DNA of 64,000 nucleotides from JASBTN01 sp965228805. GTDB lineage: Bacteria > Pseudomonadota > Alphaproteobacteria > Rhodobacterales > Rhodobacteraceae. The notes beneath the pieces were generated by a model that saw only the letters and a list, made by a program, of their open reading frames with translations, did not search any database and had not been told where the DNA came from. Location: assembly GCF_965228805.1 (NCBI RefSeq), contig NZ_CBDDIE010000001.1:1-64000 (forward strand). Reading direction: 5' to 3'. The position numbers and the translations under genes were made by a program. Of this stretch, positions 51,991-62,915 are shown piece by piece. Each line of letters starts with the position of its first letter. The stretch's first letter is position 1.

Positions 51991-52086
51991 TGTGATGTAT
52001 ACAACCACATTTCTTTTATGGTGTCTTTTGTCGATTGCTGTAGGTTTTCAGCCGAAATGCAAGCGATTCTGATCGCGTTGTGTACA
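51991..52086. promoter_or_regulatory. Divergent ectoine promoter region with two TGTAnACA-like sites
   Basis: The 158-bp gap between doeA and the aminotransferase gene is AT-rich. It holds TTGTGATGTATACAACCACA (perfect core TGTATACA, 51996-52003) and GTTGTGTACATA (core TGTACA at 52081-52086). Both fit GntR/FCD operators, which are short AT-centred palindromes. Each lies close to one of the divergent start codons, suiting joint control of both units. Confidence 0.55.
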
Positions 52087-52120
52087 TATTCTACCATCTG
52101 CCCATGAAAGGACGCGCCTG

Positions 52121-53494
52121 ATGCTCAAGAACGACCAGCTGGACCAATGGGACCGCGACAGTTTCTTTCACCCCTCGACCCACCTGGCGCAGCACGCGCG
52201 CGGCGAGGCCGCGAACCGGGTGATCAAGACCGCGCAAGGCGTGCATATCGAGGACCGCGACGGCACCCGCCTCTTGGACGCCTTCGCCGGGCTTTACTGC
52301 GTGAACGTGGGTTATGGCCGACAGGAGATTGCCGAGGCGATTGGCGAACAGGCCAAAGAACTTGCCTATTACCACGCCTATGTCGGCCACGGCACCGAAG
52401 CCTCGATCACGCTCGCCCAGATGATCCTGGACCGCGCGCCCACGAACATGTCCAAGGTCTATTTCGGCCTCGGTGGCTCGGACGCGAACGAGACCAACGT
52501 CAAGCTGATCTGGTACATGAACAACATCCTTGGCCGCCCGGAGAAGAAGAAGATCATCTCGCGCTGGCGGGGCTATCACGGCTCGGGTCTGGTGACAGGC
52601 TCGTTGACGGGGCTTGAGCTGTTTCACCGCAAATTCGACCTGCCGCTGGCGCAGGTGATCCATACCGAAGCGCCCTATTATTTCCGCCGCGCCGACCTGG
52701 ATCAGACCGAAGACCAGTTCGTGGCCCATTGCGTGGCCGAGCTGGAAGCGCTGATCGAACGCGAAGGCGCCGACACCATCGCCGCCTTCATCGGCGAACC
52801 GGTTCTGGGCACCGGCGGCATCGTGCCCCCGCCTGCGGGCTATTGGGCCGCGATCCAGGCAGTGCTGAAGAAACACGACATCCTGCTGGTCGCTGACGAG
52901 GTCGTCACCGGCTTTGGCCGTCTGGGCAGCATGTTCGGCTCGGATCACTACGGGATCGAGCCCGATATCATCACCATCGCCAAGGGGCTCACGTCTGCCT
53001 ATGCGCCGCTGTCGGGCTCCATCGTGTCCGACAAGGTGTGGAAGGTGCTGGAGCAGGGCACGGACGAAAACGGCCCCATCGGTCACGGCTGGACCTATTC
53101 CGCCCATCCCATCGGCGCGGCGGCGGGGGTGGCGAACCTCAAACTGCTGGACAGCCTCGATCTGGTGACCAATGCAGGCGAAACGGGCGCCTATCTGAAC
53201 CGCACCATGGGTGAGGCGCTGGCCGATCACCCGAACCTGGGCGAGGTGCGCGGCCAGGGCATGCTTTGCGCCGTGGAACTCGTGAAAGACCGCGACAGCC
53301 GCAGCTTCTTCGACCCTGCCGACAAGATCGGGCCTCAAATTGCCGCGAAGCTCTTGGAGCAGGACAAGATCATCGCCCGCGCCATGCCGCAGGGCGACAT
53401 CCTGGGCTTTGCCCCGCCCTTCTGCCTGACCCGGGACGAGGCCGACCAGGTCGTCGCGGGCACGGTCCGCGCGGTCAAATCCGTGCTGGGGTAG
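52121..53494 (+). CDS. doeD: Class III aminotransferase, probable diaminobutyrate transaminase of ectoine breakdown
   Basis: A 457-residue PLP enzyme. It has LDAFAGLYCVNVGYGRQEIAEAI, FGLGGSDANETNVKLIWYMNN, LVADEVVTGFGRLGSMFGSDHYG and PLP-Lys in TIAKGLTSAYAPLSG. Enzymes of this type in doe clusters move the 4-amino group of 2,4-diaminobutyrate to give aspartate semialdehyde. Divergent from doeA. A wider role as omega-amino acid:pyruvate aminotransferase cannot be excluded. It is followed by the thiamine riboswitch. Confidence 0.82.
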   Translation: MLKNDQLDQWDRDSFFHPSTHLAQHARGEAANRVIKTAQGVHIEDRDGTRLLDAFAGLYCVNVGYGRQEIAEAIGEQAKELAYYHAYVGHGTEASITLAQMILDRAPTNMSKVYFGLGGSDANETNVKLIWYMNNILGRPEKKKIISRWRGYHGSGLVTGSLTGLELFHRKFDLPLAQVIHTEAPYYFRRADLDQTEDQFVAHCVAELEALIEREGADTIAAFIGEPVLGTGGIVPPPAGYWAAIQAVLKKHDILLVADEVVTGFGRLGSMFGSDHYGIEPDIITIAKGLTSAYAPLSGSIVSDKVWKVLEQGTDENGPIGHGWTYSAHPIGAAAGVANLKLLDSLDLVTNAGETGAYLNRTMGEALADHPNLGEVRGQGMLCAVELVKDRDSRSFFDPADKIGPQIAAKLLEQDKIIARAMPQGDILGFAPPFCLTRDEADQVVAGTVRAVKSVLG

Positions 53495-53540
53495 CACCCA
53501 CAAGGTGGATTGACCGGCCCACAGGATTGCTCTAGCCCTA

Positions 53541-53650
53541 GGCCTACGCAGGGGAGTCCCGCTTAGGGGACTGAGAGGCTGACAGGGCATATGCCCGGTG
53601 ACGCGACCCTTTGAACCTGACCCAGTTGACACTGGCGTAGGAAGCTAGGC
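53541..53650 (+). ncRNA. TPP riboswitch (THI element)
   Basis: The conserved THI-box parts are all present: P1 CTACGC (53544-53549) pairing with GCGTAG (53635-53640), GGGGAGTCC followed by GGGGACTGAGAGG with the pyrimidine-sensing CTGAGA (53571-53576), and the pyrophosphate-arm ACCCTTTGAACCTGA (53606-53620) with CAGTTGACACTGG. It lies 115 bp upstream of thiC, with GC-rich hairpins between (53656-53710) that could form the expression switch. Thiamine pyrophosphate should turn the operon off. Confidence 0.96.
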
Positions 53651-53764
53651 GCGACCCGGGGGGCATCCCCCTTGCGACAGCCGACCACGGGGGCGATCCG
53701 TCCCCGGCTCCCTCCCAAGCTCACCTGGTGTCTTCATTGAGTGCAAGCTTGAGGAGCGCCAAAC

Positions 53765-55596
<1,832 letters not shown>

Positions 55597-55600
<4 letters not shown>

Positions 55601-56565
55601 TCACCATCGCAGGGGCCGGCGTCGCCGGCCTCGCCTCCGCCTATGAGCTGGCGAAACGCGGGGCCGAGGTAATCCTCTACGAGGCCGGATCCTCCCCCGC
55701 CGACAACCCAAGCAGCTGGTTCGCGGGCGGCATGCTCGCCCCCTGGTGCGAGGGCAAGGTGGCCGACCCCGAAGTCGTGCGCCTCGGCGCAGGCGCGATC
55801 AACTGGTGGGCGCAGTTCACGCCCGTCACCCGCAAGGGCACGCTGGTCCTGACCCCGCCCCGCGACCGGGCCGAGCTGGACCGCTTCGCCCGCCGCACGG
55901 ATCGTCACCGCTGGGTGGATGCGGGCGAGATCGCGATGCTGGAACCGACCCTTGAAGGCCGGTTCCAACGGGGCCTTTTCTTCGAGGATGAAGCCCACCT
56001 CGACCCCCGCCGTGCGCTCATCGACCTGACCGCCGCCGTGCAGGCTATGGGAGTGGACATTCGTTACGACACCCCCGCCCCCGACCGGATCGACGTGGAC
56101 TGTCGCGGCATGGCCTCCGATCTGCCCGGCCTCAGGTCGATCCGTGGCGAAATGGCCATCATCGAGGCCCCCGAGGTGCAGATCACCCGCACCCTGCGCC
56201 TGCTTCACCCGCGCATCCCGCTCTACCTCGTGCCGCGCGGCGACGGGATCTACATGATCGGCGCCACCATGGTCGAAAGCGCCTCGTGGAAGCCGATCAC
56301 CGTGCGCTCGCTGCTGGAACTCTTGGGCGCCGCCTTCACCCTGCACCCCGCCCTGGGCGAGGCCTCGGTGATCGAAACCGGCGCAGGGCTGCGCCCCGCC
56401 TTCGCCGACAATATCCCCGCGCTCAAGCACCGGGGCGAGACAACCCACGTGAACGGCCTCTACCGCCACGGCTACCTGCTGGCCCCGGCCCTGGCCGGTC
56501 AGCTTGCCCGCCAATTCTTTCAGGAACCCGCTGATGATCATCACAGTCAACGCCGAACCGCGTGA
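55597..56565 (+). CDS. thiO: Glycine oxidase ThiO-type FAD enzyme
   Basis: A 322-residue FAD-dependent amine oxidase. Dinucleotide fold ITIAGAGVAGLASAYELAKRG, then SSWFAGGMLAPWCEG, GDGIYMIGATMVES and the closing RHGYLLAPALAGQL. In thiamine operons ThiO oxidises glycine to dehydroglycine for thiazole formation by ThiG. It overlaps thiC by 4 bp and thiS by 32 bp, so all are translated together. Confidence 0.92.
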
Positions 56566-56731
56566 GGTTCAGGCCACCACCCTCGCCGACGCCCTGCCCG
56601 AACTTGGCTTTACCAGCGCCGCGCTGGCCACCGCCTTGAACGGCACTTTCGTGCCCCGCGACGCGCGTCCCGCGACCCCGCTCACCGACGGCGACCGGCT
56701 GGAAGTCCTCGCCCCGATGCAGGGAGGCTGA
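56534..56731 (+). CDS. thiS: Sulfur carrier protein ThiS
   Basis: A 65-residue ubiquitin-fold protein. MIITVNAEPREV is the start (56534, inside the thiO end) and LEVLAPMQGG the end with the diagnostic Gly-Gly that is adenylated and thiocarboxylated. A longer frame from 56504 would add ten residues that belong to the thiO overlap and is less likely. It hands sulfur to ThiG, encoded two bases downstream. Confidence 0.94.
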   Translation: MIITVNAEPREVQATTLADALPELGFTSAALATALNGTFVPRDARPATPLTDGDRLEVLAPMQGG

Positions 56732-56733
56732 CC

Positions 56734-57501
56734 ATGCAGCTCTACGGCACCGAAATCACCTCACGGCTGCTTCTGGGCAGCGCCGGGTACCCCTCCCCCG
56801 CCCATCTGGCGGACGCGATCAGCGCCAGCGGCACCCAGATCGTCACCGTCTCCCTGCGCCGCGAAACCGCGCAAGGGTCGGGCGCGGGCTTCTGGGATCT
56901 GCTGCGCGACACCGGCGCGCGCATCCTGCCCAACACCGCCGGGTGCCATACGGCGGCAGAGGCCATCACCACCGCGCAAATGGCACGCGAGATCTTCGCC
57001 ACCCCCTGGATCAAGCTCGAGGTCATCGGCCATTCCGACAACCTGCAACCAGATGTCTTTGCCCTGGTCGAGGCCGCGCGCGAACTAACCCAGCAGGGCT
57101 TCCAGGTCTTCCCCTACACCACCGACGACCTTGTGGTGGGCGAACGCCTTCTGGATGCGGGCTGCGAAGTCCTCATGCCCTGGGGCGCCCCCATCGGCTC
57201 GGGCCAGGGGTTGCGAAACCCCGATGCGCTGCGCGCCATGCGCGCGCATTTCCCCGAGGTGCCGCTGATCGTCGACGCAGGCATCGGACGGCCTTCTGAT
57301 GCCGCCCAGGCCATGGAACTCGGCTACGACGCCGTGCTCCTGAACACCGCCGTCGCCAAGGCGGGCGACCCCATCGCCATGGCCCGCGCCATGGCCATAG
57401 CCATCGAAGCCGGGCGGCTGGGATACGCCGCCGACCCGATGGAGCCGCGCGACATGGCCGTGCCCTCCACCCCGATCCTTGGCCTTGCGGAGTTGGGATG
57501 A
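56734..57501 (+). CDS. thiG: Thiazole synthase
   Basis: A 255-residue TIM-barrel enzyme. The Schiff-base Lys is in WIKLEVIGHSDNLQPD; phosphate-site motifs are VLMPWGAPIGSGQGLRN and VDAGIGRPSDAAQAMELG. It makes the thiazole phosphate moiety from deoxyxylulose phosphate, dehydroglycine and ThiS thiocarboxylate. It overlaps thiE (ATGATG at 57498). Confidence 0.97.
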   Translation: MQLYGTEITSRLLLGSAGYPSPAHLADAISASGTQIVTVSLRRETAQGSGAGFWDLLRDTGARILPNTAGCHTAAEAITTAQMAREIFATPWIKLEVIGHSDNLQPDVFALVEAARELTQQGFQVFPYTTDDLVVGERLLDAGCEVLMPWGAPIGSGQGLRNPDALRAMRAHFPEVPLIVDAGIGRPSDAAQAMELGYDAVLLNTAVAKAGDPIAMARAMAIAIEAGRLGYAADPMEPRDMAVPSTPILGLAELG

Positions 57502-58091
57502 TGGAGCGTTTCTACCTGATCACCGGCCATGTCAGCCGCCTGGAGCTGCTCGTCCCCCACGGCGTCAAACTGGTGCAGCTGCGCCTCAAGGACCAACCGG
57601 AACCGGAGATCCGCCGCCAGATCGCCCGCGCCCGCGACTTCTGCGCGGTGCATGGCGCGCAGCTGGTGGTGAATGACTACTGGCAGGCCGCGCTCGACCT
57701 CAACTGCAACTTCGTGCACCTCGGGCAGGAGGACATGGACACCGCCGACTTCGCCGCCCTCAAACGGGCGGACGTGCGCGTCGGCCTCTCCACCCATGAC
57801 GAGGCCGAGCTGGACCGCGCCCTCTCCCACGGCCCGGAATATGTCGCGCTGGGGCCGGTCTATGAAACGCTGTTGAAGAAGATGAAATGGGCACCCCAAG
57901 GCCTCGACCGCGTGACCCGCTGGAAGGCGATGGTGGGCGACACGCCGCTGGTGGCGATCGGCGGGCTGACCCCCGAGCGCCTGCCAGGTGTCTTTGCCGC
58001 AGGCGCCGACAGCGCCGCCGTGGTGACCGATATCCAGCAGGCCGCCGACCCCGAGGCGCGCACGCGTGAATGGATCGCCGCATGTCGCTGA
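57498..58091 (+). CDS. thiE: Thiamine-phosphate synthase
   Basis: A 197-residue barrel protein joining the pyrimidine and thiazole halves. LVQLRLKDQ, LVVNDYWQAALDL, VHLGQEDM, VGLSTHDEAEL, YVALGPVYETLLKKMKWAPQGL and VAIGGLTPERLPGVFAAGADSAAVV are the expected ThiE steps. The start may be 57498 or the second ATG at 57501. It overlaps thiF by 10 bp. Confidence 0.9.
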   Translation: MMERFYLITGHVSRLELLVPHGVKLVQLRLKDQPEPEIRRQIARARDFCAVHGAQLVVNDYWQAALDLNCNFVHLGQEDMDTADFAALKRADVRVGLSTHDEAELDRALSHGPEYVALGPVYETLLKKMKWAPQGLDRVTRWKAMVGDTPLVAIGGLTPERLPGVFAAGADSAAVVTDIQQAADPEARTREWIAACR

Positions 58092-59044
58092 GCCGCTACG
58101 CCCGCCAACAGATCTTGCCCGAGGTTGGCGCCGAGGGTCAGGCGCGGCTGGCCCGCGCCCGCGTGCTGGTGGTTGGCGCCGGAGGCCTGGGCTGCCCGGT
58201 GCTGCAATACCTGGTGGGCGCCGGGGTGGGCCATGTCACACTGATCGACCCGGACCACGTGGACGAAACCAACCTGCACCGCCAGCCGCTCTACCGCATG
58301 TCCGACATCGGCCAGCCCAAGGTGACAGCCGCCCGCGCCCACCTGCTGGCCGCCAACCCCGAGGTCACAATCACTGCGCGGCACACCCACCTCACCCCGG
58401 CCAACGCCCCCGCACTGGTGGCAGAGGCCGATGTGGTGGTGGATGCGGCGGACAGCTACGCGGTGTCCTATACGCTGTCCGATAGCTGCCTGGCCGCAGA
58501 GGCTCCGCTGATCTCAGCCAGCGTGCTGGGCCAGTCGGGCTATGTCGGCGGGTTCTGCGGGTCCGCGCCGTCCCTGCGCGCGGTCTTTCCCGCGCCACCG
58601 GACAGCGGCGCAAGCTGCGCCACGGCGGGGGTCTTCGGCCCGGTCGTCGGCACGCTCGGCACACTCCAGGCGCAACTGACCTTGCAAGTGGTTCTGGGCA
58701 TCGGCGCCCCCATGGGGCACCTCGTCACCGTGGACACATCCACTCTGACCTTCGGCGGTTTCGCATTCACCGGCGCCGCCGAACCCGCCGATCCGATCCC
58801 CTTCATCGCAGCTGAGACCCTGACCCCGAACGACCGCATCATAGAACTGCGCGACATGGCCGAGGCCCCCACCCCGGCCACGCCCGATGCCCAGCGGCAG
58901 ACGCCCGAAGAGGCCACCCGGCTCACCGCACCTGAAAACGGCCGCCTCGTACTCGCCTGCACCACGGGCCTGCGCGCCTGGCGCGCCGCCGAAGCCCTGC
59001 GCGCCCGGGGCGTGACCCGGCTGGCCCTGCTCGCAAGCCCCTAG
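58082..59044 (+). CDS. thiF: ThiF/MoeB/HesA-type adenylyltransferase with degenerate rhodanese tail
   Basis: A 320-residue E1-like enzyme that adenylates the ThiS C-terminus. It has ATP site VLVVGAGGLGCPVLQYLVGAG, VDETNLHRQ, and acceptor region CATAGVFGPVVGTLG. From about residue 245 (DRIIELRDMAE to LVLACTTGLRAWRAAEALRARG) the tail resembles a rhodanese domain with its Cys in ACTTGLRA. Fusion to rhodanese would deliver sulfur directly. The zinc CxxC pairs of MoeB-type enzymes are not evident. It is last in the thi operon and converges with the hydratase gene. Confidence 0.87.
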   Translation: MSLSRYARQQILPEVGAEGQARLARARVLVVGAGGLGCPVLQYLVGAGVGHVTLIDPDHVDETNLHRQPLYRMSDIGQPKVTAARAHLLAANPEVTITARHTHLTPANAPALVAEADVVVDAADSYAVSYTLSDSCLAAEAPLISASVLGQSGYVGGFCGSAPSLRAVFPAPPDSGASCATAGVFGPVVGTLGTLQAQLTLQVVLGIGAPMGHLVTVDTSTLTFGGFAFTGAAEPADPIPFIAAETLTPNDRIIELRDMAEAPTPATPDAQRQTPEEATRLTAPENGRLVLACTTGLRAWRAAEALRARGVTRLALLASP

Positions 59045-59805
59045 TTGAACTTCGGATCGCGCTTTTCCAGGAAGGCCGCCATGCCCTCCTTCTGCGCGTC
59101 AGAGCCATAGAGCGCGTGGTACATCTGTCGCTCATACCGCACCCCGGCGGTCAGGCTGGCCTCATCCGCCATGTTCACCGTTGCCCGCGCCATCAGAGCG
59201 ATGTCACGCGGATACCCGGCAATCAACGCGGCGGTCTCGGCCGCCACCTCTGCCAGTTGATCATCCGGCAGAACCCGGCTGACCAGCCCCATCTGCAGCG
59301 CCTCATCGGCCTTGACCATGCGCCCGGTCAGGATCAGGTCCATCGCCCGCGCCCGGCCAATAAGCCGGGTCAGGCGCTGGGTGCCGCCGATGCCGGGAAT
59401 GCAGCCGATCTTAATCTCCGGCTGGCCGAACCTCGCGCTTTCGCCTGCCAGGATCACATCGCACATCATCGCGACCTCACATCCACCGCCCAGGGCAAAG
59501 CCGTTCACCGCCGCCAGCTTCGGCAGGCGCAGCGCGGCGAAGCGATCCCAGGGGGCAAAGAAGTCGGTGGCATACATGCTGGCGTAGTCATGGCACGCCA
59601 GCTCAGCGATATCCGCCCCGGCGGCGAAAGCCCGCCCCGCGCCAGTCAGCACAAGGCAGCCAATGGCCTGGTTGGCATCGAAACCGGTGGCGGCGTCCAG
59701 CACCTCATCCATCACCTGTGAATTCAGCGCGTTCAGCTTGTCGGGCCGGTTGAAGCGGATCGTCGCGACCCGCCCCTTTACCGTGGTTTCAATCGTCTCA
59801 TACAT
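59041..59805 (-). CDS. Enoyl-CoA hydratase/isomerase family protein
   Basis: A 254-residue crotonase-fold enzyme from ATG 59805: FNRPDKLNALNSQVMDEV, oxyanion/catalytic region AGADIAELACHD, and CEVAMMCDVILAGESARFGQPEIKIGCIPG with both catalytic Glu positions (CEVAMM and GQPEIKIG). It resembles short-chain hydratases of the FadB1x/PaaF type. It is last of three overlapping genes with the membrane reductase and adenylating enzyme; a role with them is inferred from position only. Confidence 0.9.
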   Translation of the reverse strand: MYETIETTVKGRVATIRFNRPDKLNALNSQVMDEVLDAATGFDANQAIGCLVLTGAGRAFAAGADIAELACHDYASMYATDFFAPWDRFAALRLPKLAAVNGFALGGGCEVAMMCDVILAGESARFGQPEIKIGCIPGIGGTQRLTRLIGRARAMDLILTGRMVKADEALQMGLVSRVLPDDQLAEVAAETAALIAGYPRDIALMARATVNMADEASLTAGVRYERQMYHALYGSDAQKEGMAAFLEKRDPKFN

Positions 59806-59806
59806 C

Positions 59807-61129
59807 TCAGCTGTCCCAAATTGCGCCATAGGCAGGTAGCCCCAGGCTTTCCATGTCATGCACCACCCGGCGGGTGAGTTTCTGGTTCGAGATCACGATC
59901 ACCGCCTCGGCCCCGGTCTCGCGCACCGCCTTCAGCGCAAGTGCGGAAAGGTTCGGCTTGCCGTGGGTGTCCGTGTCCCAGATCAGCGGGTTTTCGGTGG
60001 AGGCCTCGATCTCATCCACCAGCGCATCGCCATAGGTCGCGCGCGGGGATCGCGTGGACCAGATCAGGTGGCTCGGCACCTTGCCCTTCAAGAGGTGCGG
60101 CAGGATCGGCCCGATGCCCGAGCCCGTGCCCACGTAAACCACCCGCGTGAACAGCTCTTCAATGCGCGCGACGCCCGAGGTGGTGATCCCCTTGACCCAG
60201 ACCCTATCGGGCGGGTTCGAGATGAAATCACCGGTCCAATCGCCCGCCCGACTGATCGCCAGGCGGTAGCCGTCCTCGCCTGGGGTCGGGATATTGGCAA
60301 AGGCGTGGTACTGGCCAAAGGGCGTGTGGCTGATCGCATTGGACGAGCCTGCAAAGGGCGTATCACCATAGTCGAACCGGGCGATAGCCACGTGATCCGA
60401 GGGTTTCTCGATCTCGACCTTCACCCGTTTCATCGTCAGCCAGGGCGAGGCGATCGACAGGGTGATCACACACAGCATCCAGAAGGCGGGCGTCTGGGTC
60501 AGCACCCCGCCCATGTCGTGGGTGATCGACACGGTCTGCGCCCAAAAGAGCCCCAGCACGGTCCAACCGACGAAACGGTGCACCTTCTCGAACAGGTCAT
60601 GGTGCTTGGCGCGGATCGGGCCCAGGGCGGTGACGATCATCAGGCTCATCAGCCCCACCATCGCCGCCGACAGGCCCAGCGTCAGGTTGGACGGCAGCGC
60701 GGCCCCCGCGATCCGGTTCGTCGCCATCGCATAGAGCAAAAATCCAAACCACACAGTCCCCGCCACGGTGCCGCCGGAATGCAGGCCCCCGAAGTGAAAC
60801 ACCTTGCCCGCGCCCCAGCGGATCCACAGGGGCCAGGACACCGGCACGCGGGTGGCCAACCAAAAGAGCGCATTCACCACCCTCTGCTGCCGGATCAGGA
60901 TGCCCAGCGACAGGTTGATCAGCGCCATGTCGGCAATCGGGCCAAGGGCAAAGGCCCCTGCCCCGCCCCAGCGCCCGCTTTGCAGGCCCAGAACAAAGAC
61001 CGCCAGGTTCACCACCGCGACCAGGAAGGCCAGGCGGCGGTATTCCATCAGCGCCGGGTGGCGGGTGACGCGCCGCCAGCTCTTTGCCTGCGGGGCGCTT
61101 GTGTCGATATTCACTGTCTCGGTCGTCAT
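59807..61129 (-). CDS. Polytopic membrane flavin/NAD(P)-reductase-like protein (TmpA-like)
   Basis: A 440-residue protein: an N-terminal half with about six or seven membrane helices (residues 30-255, including FLVAVVNLAVFVLGL, VAGTVWFGFLLYAMA, FVGWTVLGLFWAQTVSIT) with several His, and a C-terminal cytosolic reductase half with NAD-binding VYVGTGSGIGPILPHLL. It resembles the TmpA family of membrane flavoproteins, first known to me from Aspergillus, where relatives occur with NRPS-like adenylating proteins. Here the gene likewise follows an adenylating enzyme with a one-base overlap (TGATG). Function unknown. Confidence 0.72.
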   Translation of the reverse strand: MTTETVNIDTSAPQAKSWRRVTRHPALMEYRRLAFLVAVVNLAVFVLGLQSGRWGGAGAFALGPIADMALINLSLGILIRQQRVVNALFWLATRVPVSWPLWIRWGAGKVFHFGGLHSGGTVAGTVWFGFLLYAMATNRIAGAALPSNLTLGLSAAMVGLMSLMIVTALGPIRAKHHDLFEKVHRFVGWTVLGLFWAQTVSITHDMGGVLTQTPAFWMLCVITLSIASPWLTMKRVKVEIEKPSDHVAIARFDYGDTPFAGSSNAISHTPFGQYHAFANIPTPGEDGYRLAISRAGDWTGDFISNPPDRVWVKGITTSGVARIEELFTRVVYVGTGSGIGPILPHLLKGKVPSHLIWSTRSPRATYGDALVDEIEASTENPLIWDTDTHGKPNLSALALKAVRETGAEAVIVISNQKLTRRVVHDMESLGLPAYGAIWDS

Positions 61130-62754
61130 CAGTTCAGCTCCACGCCACGGGTGGCGATTTCATCCTCGGCCAGCTTCAACAGCAGCCGTTTGTCCAGTTT
61201 CCCGCGCGCGGTACGCGGCAGCGCCTCCATCGGCAGCACAAGGGTGGGGTTGGCGTAATAAGGCAGACGTAGTTTCACCGCCGTCGCCGCCGCCTTCGGA
61301 CAGGCCGTGGCGGGCGAGATGAAGCTGACCAGATTGCGGTCATCCAGCTTCAGGGTCACCGCCTGTTCGCAACAGTCCGCCGCCTCCAAGGCACCGGAGA
61401 CCCCGTCCAGCTCGACCCGGAAGCCGCGGATCTTGACCAGGTCATCGACCCGCCCGAAGTGCTCCAGCTCGCCCTCTTCCGTCCAGCGCCCCAGGTCGCG
61501 GGTACGAAACATCATCTGACCGGGGCGGAACGGGTCGGGGCGATAGCGCTCGGCGGTCAGCTCGGCATTCGCCAGGTATCCAGCGGTGACACAATCGCCA
61601 CCCGCCCACATCTCGCCCTTGGCCCCGATGGGCAGCGGGCGCAGGTCCTCGTCCAGCACATAGACCGTGTTGTTCGGCGTCGGGCGGCCGATGGACAGCA
61701 CAGGCTTGTCGGGGAAATGCGGCTCGGCGGTGTTGATGATCGTCGTCTCGGTCGGCCCGCAGGAGTTGTAGAAGGTGCAAAACCCCGACCAGGTATCCGC
61801 CAGCGGACGCGGGCAGGGTTCACCGGCGACGGCGGCCACCTTGACCTGCCCACAGCGGCTCGCGTCCAGCGAGGTCAGGATCGAGGGCGTGGCGATCAGC
61901 ACATCGACCTTTTCCGCCGTCTCCTGGATCGACTTGCCGCGAATGACCAGGGTGGCACCATTGGCCAGCGCGCCCAGCGTTTCCCACGCCGCCATGTCGA
62001 AGGCGATGGACAGGATCTGCCCCACGCGCATCCCCGGCCGCATGCCCATGTCGCCGGGCGCGGTCAGCAGGATATTGGCGAGGTTCTTATGCGTCACCTG
62101 CACCCCGTTCGGCACCCCGGTGGTGCCCGAGGTGAACAGGATCAGCGCCACGTCCTCGGGCGCGGCGGGGCTGGCGTCCTGCGCCACCACGGGCGCGTCC
62201 AGATCGGCATCACGCATCACCTCGTCGATGGCGATCCGCACCTGGCCCGGGCCGACCGGCACATCCTCGGCCAGTTCGGAAAGGGTCAACAGAACATGCG
62301 CACCGGTCACCTTGGCGATATGGCGCAGGCCCGATTCCGGCGCGACGCCCACATGCTGCGGGACGTATTTGGCACCCAGTTTCATCGCGGCGACAATGCC
62401 CACCACCATCTCGATCGAACGACGCAGATACAGGCACACCGCATCGCCGCGCCCCACCCCATGCGCCCGCAGCCGCGCCGCCAGCCGGTCCGAAGCACGG
62501 TCCAGCGCGCCGTAGCTCAGCGCCTCGCAGCCGCAGGTGACCGCGACGGCCTCGGGCTGGACCCGCAGCTGATGCAGGATCGCCGTCGCGATGGTGGGGA
62601 AACGCGGGGCCTCCTCCGGCCCCCAGCCGAAGGCTTTGAACCGTGCGCGGTCGGTGGGGCTGAGCGCGGCCAGCGGGTCATCCCTGCGCGCGCCCAGGCC
62701 CCCCAGCTCCAGCGATTGAACCCCTTTCAGATCGTCGATGGCAATGTCCTGCAT
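61129..62754 (-). CDS. Stand-alone NRPS-like adenylating enzyme (AMP-binding)
   Basis: A 541-residue adenylation-domain protein from ATG 62754 with GGGAGG six bases upstream; a longer frame to 62823 is unsupported. Core motifs: ILFTSGTTGVPNGVQVTHKN (A3, with Asn where Lys is usual), NSCGPTETT (A5), TRDLGRWTEEG (A7), GRVDDLVKIRGFRVE (A8) and LPRTARGKLDKRLL with the catalytic Lys (A10). There is no carrier, condensation or thioesterase domain. It presumably activates an amino or aryl acid; the acceptor is unknown. First gene of the operon with the membrane reductase and hydratase. Confidence 0.82.
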   Translation of the reverse strand: MQDIAIDDLKGVQSLELGGLGARRDDPLAALSPTDRARFKAFGWGPEEAPRFPTIATAILHQLRVQPEAVAVTCGCEALSYGALDRASDRLAARLRAHGVGRGDAVCLYLRRSIEMVVGIVAAMKLGAKYVPQHVGVAPESGLRHIAKVTGAHVLLTLSELAEDVPVGPGQVRIAIDEVMRDADLDAPVVAQDASPAAPEDVALILFTSGTTGVPNGVQVTHKNLANILLTAPGDMGMRPGMRVGQILSIAFDMAAWETLGALANGATLVIRGKSIQETAEKVDVLIATPSILTSLDASRCGQVKVAAVAGEPCPRPLADTWSGFCTFYNSCGPTETTIINTAEPHFPDKPVLSIGRPTPNNTVYVLDEDLRPLPIGAKGEMWAGGDCVTAGYLANAELTAERYRPDPFRPGQMMFRTRDLGRWTEEGELEHFGRVDDLVKIRGFRVELDGVSGALEAADCCEQAVTLKLDDRNLVSFISPATACPKAAATAVKLRLPYYANPTLVLPMEALPRTARGKLDKRLLLKLAEDEIATRGVELN

Positions 62755-62915
62755 GACAGCCTCCCATGGTTGAATCACTCGGAAATCTTCATGGCGATCA
62801 TTGATAGTGGGAAAAATTCCCATTAGAATTCACAAAGGTTCAAATGCCGCTCACGAAACCGTTGGGGGCATGTGAAGCGCCTTGGTGGTATGGCTGCGCC
62901 AAGAGGGGAAGAGAG

